Shown here one piece after another: positions 29,810-34,868 of a stretch of DNA of 34,868 nt. The notes below the pieces were generated by a model, which saw only the letters and a program-made list of their open reading frames with translations, had not been told where the DNA came from and ran no database searches. A program made the translations under genes and the position numbers. Positions within the stretch are counted from its first letter, which is position 1, and each line of letters opens with the position of its first letter. Source of the DNA: Patescibacteria group bacterium (GTDB lineage Bacteria; Patescibacteriota; Patescibacteriia; Patescibacteriales; JAQTRU01); assembly GCA_028711415.1 (NCBI GenBank), contig JAQTSG010000008.1, positions 1 through 34,868 of the forward strand. The letters are read 5' to 3'.

Positions 29810-29960
29810 GCCAAATCCGCCAGCCGGCGGATTTGGGCGGATCGGTATATCCCGCCGCTTTTGGCGAATTAAATTTTGAAACAATTTAAAAGGAAGGCGA
29901 AGCCGTTAATTTCTCAAAAGTTTTTGAAGATTAAAGAAGATTTTTTGAAAGCGGCGGGAT
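29810..29960. repeat. Palindromic repeats, including a 112-bp inverted-repeat element
   Basis: First, a GC-rich palindrome, gccaaatccgcca ... tggcggatttgg type, at about 29811-29841. Second, arms atcccgccgcttt (29849-29861) and aaagcggcgggat (29948-29960), exact complements enclosing 86 nt of AT-rich DNA. No gene is seen in this gap. Confidence 0.7.
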
Positions 29961-29995
29961 GTGAAGATTCTTTGGGCGTTAGCCCATTTGCCTCA

Positions 29996-30802
29996 CTATC
30001 CTTTAGCAACGACTAAACCCCAAACCTCACTCGCTCCGGCTTGCTTTAGTATTTTAGCACATTCATTTAGGGTTGAGCCAGTGGTTGTAACATCATCTAC
30101 TATTATAACGCGCCGGTTAGCTAAATCGGCTTTGGTCCAGGCAAAGCAATCTTTAATGTTTTTCTTTCTTTCTTTTTCGCTTAATTTGGCCTGCGGTGTT
30201 CGGTGTTTTACGCGGATTAAGTCGGTTGATAATTCTAAGTTAAAATGAGCGGTAACAGTTTTAGCAATGGCTGAAACCTGATTAAAGCCGCGCCAGCGCT
30301 CTCTTCTCGGATGAAGAGGAACAGGGACCAACAGGCAGTTTTTTAAAGCAAAAATTATTTCGGGCGTCTGCCTGATTTTTTTTATTTTTTCCTCGTCAAG
30401 GCCAGTACCTAAATCAGTCTTACTTATCCGGCCTTTATTTATTAAATTGCGCAAAAAAAGAATCAGAAACTGCCCTAAAATTTCGGCCAAGTCTTTGGCA
30501 AAATGATATTTTAAATTTTTTATTAAAGAAGCGATTATTTTATTTTCATAATTGCCGGCGATCCAGACGCCATCTAAAGCATAAGCTGAGGCGCAATCTT
30601 GGCAAAACTGGCCGAATTCGTTAGGTTTTTTGCAGTTTAAACAGTATTGTTCGTTCTGAAGCGGCAACTGGCGGAAACAATTTTTACATAACCAAACGCC
30701 TTCGGTTCCGCAACCTAAGCATTCAATCGGGAAAATTAAATCTAAAATAGAATCACGCGAAGACAAAACGTGATTTAAAAAACGTTTTTTATCCATATTC
30801 AT
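29996..30802 (-). CDS. comF: ComF-family phosphoribosyltransferase-like protein
   Basis: 268 residues. The N-terminal zinc ribbon region has four CxxC pairs (C28/C31, C39/C42, C54/C57, C67/C70). The C-terminal phosphoribosyltransferase fold has the PRPP loop DDVTTTGST at 236-244 and the preceding VPVPLHPRRERWRGFNQ motif typical of ComF. The family is linked to DNA uptake during competence, in keeping with the nearby pilM region, though its reaction is not established. Start may be Met1 or Met3 (30802 or 30796). A CCCCCTTCGAAAGGGGG-type palindrome lies just upstream. Confidence 0.93.
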   Translation of the reverse strand: MNMDKKRFLNHVLSSRDSILDLIFPIECLGCGTEGVWLCKNCFRQLPLQNEQYCLNCKKPNEFGQFCQDCASAYALDGVWIAGNYENKIIASLIKNLKYHFAKDLAEILGQFLILFLRNLINKGRISKTDLGTGLDEEKIKKIRQTPEIIFALKNCLLVPVPLHPRRERWRGFNQVSAIAKTVTAHFNLELSTDLIRVKHRTPQAKLSEKERKKNIKDCFAWTKADLANRRVIIVDDVTTTGSTLNECAKILKQAGASEVWGLVVAKG

Positions 30803-30846
30803 TTGGATGTCCCCCTTCGAAAGGGGGATAAAGGGGGTTAGATCGC

Positions 30847-31197
30847 TTACTTACTATTCAAAAGAAAAACTATCAGCCCGGCCAAAACTAAAAGCCCTAA
30901 AATAACCAAAATAATAGTTTTCCATTTTTTTTCTTCCGGGGTCATAGTTCCCCAGCATTGCCGGTTTTCTTTCCATTTCTTCTTATTAACCAGGCCGGCT
31001 ATAGCAAACGCCAGACCCATAATGGAAAGGGTGTAATTTTTAAAAGGGAGTCCAAGGGCGAGCCAAATTATGCCCATAATGAAAAAGGCATAATAATCCA
31101 CCGGCCTTTTAGCGCCTTTTTTAAGAAGTAAAGCCAGAATCAGGAATAGGACTAAAAGAATGGCGACAGAAATTAAAATCCAAGGTGCTGTTTCCAT
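30847..31197 (-). CDS. Small membrane protein (116 aa)
   Basis: Membrane segments at about 5-26, 34-50, 55-70 and 90-112; between the last two is a hydrophilic loop with KKKWKENRQCWGTMTPEEKKWK. No known family is recognised. It lies 44 nt upstream of comF on the same strand and may be co-transcribed. No Shine-Dalgarno is visible. Confidence 0.7.
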   Translation of the reverse strand: METAPWILISVAILLVLFLILALLLKKGAKRPVDYYAFFIMGIIWLALGLPFKNYTLSIMGLAFAIAGLVNKKKWKENRQCWGTMTPEEKKWKTIILVILGLLVLAGLIVFLLNSK

Positions 31198-31224
31198 ATA
31201 GTTTATGTTAATTTATTTACAAGT

Positions 31225-31395
31225 TATAATTCGCCTCACAGCAGTCTCCGCCAGGGACTGCTGTTTTGGTCTCGACAAGGAAACTCTAGCCAGCAGTCCT
31301 CTATCCGAGAGACTGCAGGTAGGAGGAACGAGTTATATAAATTTATTTGTTTTGAAAATTCAGGGGAGGCAAGAGCTTGGCCTCCCCTTATTTTG
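31225..31395 (+). other. Structured intergenic region, possible small RNA
   Basis: In the 213-nt gap before the 68-aa gene, the plus strand shows TATAAT (31225-31230), hairpin CAGCAGTC/GACTGCTG (31239-31263), a second related hairpin CAGCAGTC/GACTGCAG (about 31291-31318), and a terminator-like stem AGGGGAGGC/GCCTCCCCT (31362-31388) followed by TATTTT. No convincing -35 is seen. The last hairpin may simply end the minus-strand 68-aa gene. Confidence 0.4.
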
Positions 31396-31410
31396 CTGAC
31401 TTGAAAAGGA

Positions 31411-31617
31411 CTACAATTTTACTACTTCCACTTCACGGCTGTCTGGTATAGTACAGGGCTTGCCGCTACTTATCTCAACGGCGTTGAGATCTGTGCTGTC
31501 ATGGCCGGCATAACTATTCGTGAAAGATAAGGGTTCCTCCAACTTTAAATATAATTCATTAGGAATTCCTTCAATGGAGACTTTCTCTCCCGGCTTTACC
31601 TCTTCCCATTTTTTCAT
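31411..31617 (-). CDS. Small uncharacterised protein (68 aa)
   Basis: The start is set at the second ATG (MKKWEEVKPGEKVSIEGIP) because the aggag Shine-Dalgarno is 8 nt from it and only 2 nt from the first ATG (31623). It is a beta-rich, acidic protein with one Cys (KPCTIPD), no membrane segment, and no recognised family. It lies 30 nt downstream of a 35-aa Cys-containing ORF that also has a strong Shine-Dalgarno; the two look like a small operon. Confidence 0.65.
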   Translation of the reverse strand: MKKWEEVKPGEKVSIEGIPNELYLKLEEPLSFTNSYAGHDSTDLNAVEISSGKPCTIPDSREVEVVKL

Positions 31618-31647
31618 GAGCATTTCTCCTCTTGAAAGAGACTTTTT

Positions 31648-31755
31648 TTAATCGCCAAATGTGCCCGCGTCATTATCCAGCACATAAGGGCAGGCAGCCG
31701 TGCAAAGAGCGCAGGCTTCGGTTCCGGCAAAATGGCAGAGATCATCGTCTTCCAT
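31648..31755 (-). CDS. Tiny four-cysteine protein (35 aa)
   Basis: ATG at 31755 is preceded by Shine-Dalgarno aaggagg about 5 nt upstream. The product has Cys at 7, 15, 18 and 22, with CALCTAACP at 15-23. The spacing CxxCxxxCP equals the last three ligands of a ferredoxin-type cluster motif, and C7 could supply a fourth ligand; zinc binding is equally possible. It is acidic (MEDDD start). No homology can be judged at this length; the evidence is the ribosome site, the Cys spacing and the adjacent small ORF. Confidence 0.55.
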   Translation of the reverse strand: MEDDDLCHFAGTEACALCTAACPYVLDNDAGTFGD

Positions 31756-31776
31756 GGCTTCCTCCTTGGGGCGTAA

Positions 31777-31840
31777 AGGGGTTTAGCCCCTCTTTAAAGG
31801 GGCTAAACCCCTACGAAAGGGGGAGCTACGAAAGGGGGAG
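31777..31840. repeat. 14-bp stem palindrome and tandem 15-bp repeat
   Basis: AGGGGTTTAGCCCC (31777-31790) pairs perfectly with GGGGCTAAACCCCT (31799-31812). It is followed by two copies of ctacgaaagggggag (about 31811-31840). It lies between the beta-propeller gene and the 35-aa ORF and may act as terminator for the former. Confidence 0.75.
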
Positions 31841-31849
31841 CAAAAATTT

Positions 31850-33082
31850 TTATTTTAAATTGATTTTATTTAGTCTTTGCGTGGTTTTATCCGTAAAATA
31901 AAGATAGCGACCGTCGGCTGATATTATTAAATCTGACATATTGTAGTCGCCGTCAGGAATAGCGACTAATTTTTTCAAGCCGGTGGCGGTATCAATTTTA
32001 TAAAGCCGGTCCGGAGTATTGGCCGCGAGTTCCGGGAAGAGCCCGGAGCCGGTTTCTAAGTCGCGGGGAACGGCGCAATAAAGGTCGGTGTCAGAAGCAA
32101 AGGCGCATTTATCCGCCCAGGTTTCCAGGCCCAAGCTTTTTCTGCCGGCTCCAATACTGTCTCCCTGGGCTCCGACCAGCCAAAGCATGGGTTTTAAGTC
32201 ATTATCAGAAGAATAAACGCTATAAAGGAGTTTATCCCCTTCAGGCGACCATTGGGGCTGGAATCCGCGGCCTTCAATAATAGTGGATTTAAAATTTTCC
32301 TCGTTCAAGCCGACGAAGAAAACTTCCTGCCGGTCAAAATCAACGCCTTCCGTGTACATAGCAATAACCTGATTATTGGGCGACCAGGAAGGATAGACAG
32401 TTTCATCTTTTTCTCCGATTTCTTCAATCGCCCTGGTTTTTGAACCATCCTCATTAGTTATGGCCAACCAGCGGTTGTCAGGGTCAAGCCCGACACTTTT
32501 CATTACGATTTGGCTACTGTCTGGGGAAAAATCAAAGTCTTTCCAGTGGGTTGGCAGGGTTATTTGCTTGTTGGTGGAGAAATTATAAAGAATATTGGCG
32601 CCGTCCGGATATTCTAAAATCGCTTTATCTTTATCCGGCGACCATTTTACGCTTTCAACGCTGTGGAAAACTTTGTCGGCCAAGGTCGTTATTTGTCCGT
32701 CTTTGTCTATTTTATAAAATCTGCCGTCTGCCTGGCTGTAATATTGCAGATTAGAACCATCGCCGGCCAAAGTCGCAGCCATAGCTTCCGTCTGGCTAAG
32801 TTCAACTGTCCGGGTGATGCCACCCAAGGCCTTTTCGCTGGCGATTTCTCCTTCTCCGCCTTCAGGCAGAATCCCGGTTTCTCCGGTTGAAACAACTTGG
32901 CCTGGACCGGTTTCAGCAGTCGGTAAGCTGCCTGGCGTAGTGGTGGAAACCGGCTGGGACGGCGCGGGTTCTTCTTCCAGCGTTCGGAAAAAGAAGGTAT
33001 AAAGCAGATAACCTAAAATAAAAACAACCGCCAAAAAAACTATTGCCAATATAATTTTCTTGTATTTAGCGAAAAAATCCAT
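31850..33082 (-). CDS. Membrane-anchored TolB/WD40-like beta-propeller protein
   Basis: 410 residues: N-terminal cytoplasmic MDFFAKYKK, one membrane anchor (about 10-32), a Pro/Thr/Gly-rich linker (35-90), then repeated blades with PD40-like motifs (VKWSPDKDKAIL, FDFSPDSSQIVM, PSWSPNNQVIAM, PQWSPEGDKLLY, LIISADGRYLYF). Such propellers bind proteins or glycans outside the cell. It is divergent from pilM, and proteins of this kind often accompany CPR type IV pilus loci; a pilus-related or envelope role is inferred. Confidence 0.85.
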   Translation of the reverse strand: MDFFAKYKKIILAIVFLAVVFILGYLLYTFFFRTLEEEPAPSQPVSTTTPGSLPTAETGPGQVVSTGETGILPEGGEGEIASEKALGGITRTVELSQTEAMAATLAGDGSNLQYYSQADGRFYKIDKDGQITTLADKVFHSVESVKWSPDKDKAILEYPDGANILYNFSTNKQITLPTHWKDFDFSPDSSQIVMKSVGLDPDNRWLAITNEDGSKTRAIEEIGEKDETVYPSWSPNNQVIAMYTEGVDFDRQEVFFVGLNEENFKSTIIEGRGFQPQWSPEGDKLLYSVYSSDNDLKPMLWLVGAQGDSIGAGRKSLGLETWADKCAFASDTDLYCAVPRDLETGSGLFPELAANTPDRLYKIDTATGLKKLVAIPDGDYNMSDLIISADGRYLYFTDKTTQRLNKINLK

Positions 33083-33162
33083 ATGAAGTTTACTTATTTT
33101 GTTAATTTATTTGTTTATGTTATAATTAACAATGGAGGCGTAATCCTGGAGTGAAGAAAATT

Positions 33163-33191
33163 TTGTCATATTTCTTTTAATATTATATAAT
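33163..33191 (+). promoter_or_regulatory. Promoter upstream of pilM
   Basis: TTGTCA (33163-33168), 17-nt spacer, TATAAT (33186-33191). It gives a leader of about 85 nt that contains an aaggc/gcctt hairpin near 33225-33242. Confidence 0.8.
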
Positions 33192-33284
33192 ATAAATATA
33201 TAAATTCCAAGCGATTAACAAAACCAAGGCTCCCCGCCTTTTAAAGCTGGTGGAGTAATTTAGAAAGTAATATAAAGTAATATT

Positions 33285-34325
33285 ATGAGTTTATTTTCTT
33301 CGGGAAAAAGTTATTTAGGAATTGATATCGGCACCGCCAGCATAAAGGTAGTGGAGTTGGGAAGGGAGGCAAAGGGATTACGGCTGTTAACTTATGGTTT
33401 TACCGAGAATCTGGGGGAAATAGAAAGTAAGGATTGGCAGAGTGACGTTGAATATACTGCTAAGATTATAAATGAGGTTTGCCGGAAGGCGAAGACCGTA
33501 AGCCGGAATGCCGTAGCGGCCCTGCCCACCTTTTCTGTTTTTTCTTCAATTATTAATTTGGCCAATGTTGACCAAAAGGATTTAGCCTCCGCCGTCCATT
33601 GGGAAGCTAAAAAAGTTATTCCCTTGCCTTTAGAGGAAATGGTTTTGGACTGGAAGAAGATAGAGGGCGGGGAAAATAAAGACAAAAATATAAAAATACT
33701 TTTAACCGGCGCGCCAAAGGCTTTAGTAAAAAAATATATAAACATTTTTAAGGAAGCCCAGCTTAGCTTATTAAGTCTGGAAACGGAGACTTTTTCTTTA
33801 ATCAGGTCCCTGTTGGGGAACGATAAATCAACGGTGATTATCGTCGAAGTGGGTATGAGCACAACCGATATTTATATTGTGAGCGAAGGCATCCCCGTGC
33901 TTTCCCGGAGCATAGATGTCGGTGGCTTAGCCATAACTAAAGCGATCAGCAATAATTTAGGCGTGGGCTCGGAAAGAGCCGAGCAATTTAAATATGATTT
34001 AGGCGTGGGCTCATCGGATTCAAGTGAAGATGTTGTGCCAAAGGCGATTACGGAAACAATCAGCCCTATTATTAACGAGATAAAATATCTGCTTAATCTT
34101 TTTGAGAGCAAAGGCAGCGGCAAGGTAGAAAAGCTGATTTTATCCGGCGGATCTTCACTCCTGCCTAACCTCGTAAATTATCTGTCAAAAATTTTAAATA
34201 TAAAGGTAATTATCGGCGACCCGTGGGCCAGGGTTTCTTATCCGGTTGATTTAGAGCCGATTCTTTCTGAATTGGGGCCGAAACTTTCCGTCGCCATCGG
34301 CCTGGCGATGAGAGAAACCAGGTAA
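33285..34325 (+). CDS. pilM: Type IV pilus assembly protein PilM
   Basis: 346 residues with an actin-like ATPase fold. YLGIDIGTASIKVVEL at about 10-25 is the first phosphate loop, VIIVEVGMSTTDIYIV the second, and LILSGGSSLLPNLVNYL the adenosine motif near the C-terminus. PilM is the cytoplasmic platform protein of type IV pili that binds the N-terminus of PilN. The next gene begins 90 nt downstream. CPR pili serve attachment and DNA uptake, in keeping with comF nearby. Confidence 0.95.
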   Translation: MSLFSSGKSYLGIDIGTASIKVVELGREAKGLRLLTYGFTENLGEIESKDWQSDVEYTAKIINEVCRKAKTVSRNAVAALPTFSVFSSIINLANVDQKDLASAVHWEAKKVIPLPLEEMVLDWKKIEGGENKDKNIKILLTGAPKALVKKYINIFKEAQLSLLSLETETFSLIRSLLGNDKSTVIIVEVGMSTTDIYIVSEGIPVLSRSIDVGGLAITKAISNNLGVGSERAEQFKYDLGVGSSDSSEDVVPKAITETISPIINEIKYLLNLFESKGSGKVEKLILSGGSSLLPNLVNYLSKILNIKVIIGDPWARVSYPVDLEPILSELGPKLSVAIGLAMRETR

Positions 34326-34415
34326 TGGTTTAGCGCTGAACGAATATAAGATGATAAAATCTCTAATTATAGTTTATAAACTTTAAAAATTTTTTACTTT
34401 GTTTTAACTTAAAAT

Positions 34416-34868
34416 ATGGATATAGATTTTTTGCCGGATAAAGATAAAAAAAATAAACCTTCCCGCGAACAAAAAGAAGAGGGGAATTTAGGTGAGAAAG
34501 TGGAATGGTCCAGCCCGAAAGAGAAAGAAACTCCGTTGGAATCGCCCGGAGAGAAGAAGGGGATAAAAAATTATTTGCCCGACTTTTTTAACGCTCCGCT
34601 TTTAGGGAGGAAGAAAGAAGAAGCAGGAGCGGCTCATCCGAATAATTTAATTGACAGAAATAAACTAAAGGAATCGCGCAAAGAATTGTTAGAACTTATT
34701 AGCGAGCAGAAAAAGACGGATAATCCGCCGGCCGTTGGCCAGACGGAAAAGGTAAAGGCTCCGCGAGCGCCAAAGAAACGTCCGGAAATATGGCTAAAAG
34801 TAACTAAGCTGTTTAAACCGGTATCTGCTATTTTTGGAAAAAAAGACAAAAAATCAGAGGCGGGCGCC
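34416..34868 (+). CDS. Start of a pilus-locus protein, 3' truncated
   Basis: The ATG at 34416 opens a frame that is still open after 151 codons at the right edge. The visible part (MDIDFLPDKDKKNKPS...) is hydrophilic, rich in Lys, Glu and Pro, and probably disordered, with no membrane segment yet. After pilM the expected gene is pilN, and CPR PilN-like proteins can carry long charged N-terminal extensions, so this may be one. Identity cannot be confirmed within the window. Confidence 0.65.
   Translation, partial: MDIDFLPDKDKKNKPSREQKEEGNLGEKVEWSSPKEKETPLESPGEKKGIKNYLPDFFNAPLLGRKKEEAGAAHPNNLIDRNKLKESRKELLELISEQKKTDNPPAVGQTEKVKAPRAPKKRPEIWLKVTKLFKPVSAIFGKKDKKSEAGA

Noticed and set aside
32252-33002. 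Several plus-strand frames opposite the beta-propeller gene
   Set aside because: They are shadows of the minus-strand gene, which has clear propeller repeats and a membrane anchor.
1-34868. CRISPR array
   Set aside because: No regularly spaced direct repeats were found; tandem repeats at 6000-6025, 18507-18540 and 31811-31840 are short and contiguous.
1-34868. Recoded UGA (glycine) as in some CPR lineages
   Set aside because: Housekeeping genes read through without in-frame UGA and several genes end normally at UGA-free or UAA/UAG stops; the standard bacterial code fits.

Overview
The window looks like a chromosome segment of a Patescibacteria/CPR bacterium, most likely of the Parcubacteria group. 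The evidence is the AT-rich intergenic spacers full of imperfect palindromes, many genes without a Shine-Dalgarno, a conjugation-type secretion (T4SS) locus with PrgI, a TraC-like protein, VirB4 and a VirB6-like giant, a type IV pilus pilM region, scavenging enzymes rather than de novo pathways, and several four-helix-bundle (S23/IVS) proteins. UGA is used as a stop, so this is not a UGA-Gly recoded lineage. No database search was possible; family names are recognised from motifs.

Layout. 1-3332: truncated VirB6-like protein and an unknown partner. 3344-3816: S23 gene inside an inverted repeat. 3893-7583: PfkB (probably adenosine) kinase, ahcY and metK, an S-adenosylmethionine synthesis and by-product recycling module. 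7727-9433: FMN adenylyltransferase-like protein followed by an EamA transporter fused to a riboflavin kinase domain, together a riboflavin-to-FAD scavenging unit. 9503-16117: second T4SS block (531-aa unknown, PrgI, TraC-like, VirB4, a 205-aa VirB8/TcpC-like candidate) and a membrane-anchored DsbA-like thiol oxidoreductase. 16279-18785: radA, second S23 gene, 3-methyladenine DNA glycosylase. 18849-22453 (minus): recG between two orphan genes that have strong sigma70-like promoters, long structured leaders and good Shine-Dalgarno sequences. 22766-23085 (minus): two tRNA-Arg genes with tRNA debris between them. 23193-24399: two small membrane proteins and the third S23 gene. 24471-24874: tRNA-Ser(GCU), then a tRNA-Ser whose anticodon loop contains a whole second tRNA-Ser(UGA). 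24938-26905: a pair of carotenoid-hydratase-family proteins. 26943-29729: small membrane-anchored protein, Nudix hydrolase, ZIP transporter, free-standing KH-S1 protein. 29996-33082 (minus): comF, small membrane protein, two tiny ORFs, a beta-propeller protein. 33285-end: pilM and the start of a further pilus-locus gene.

The main theme is palindromic DNA. Families of AT-rich imperfect palindromes fill most intergenic spaces; three S23 genes and one tRNA each sit inside their own inverted repeat; GC-rich or AT-rich palindromes appear in frame inside recG, the PfkB kinase and the glycosylase; and one tRNA-Ser carries a hairpin in each of its anticodon, variable and T loops. The most unusual items are the nested tRNA, the inverted-repeat-bound S23 genes, the transporter-riboflavin kinase fusion and the branched leader at 19296-19528.
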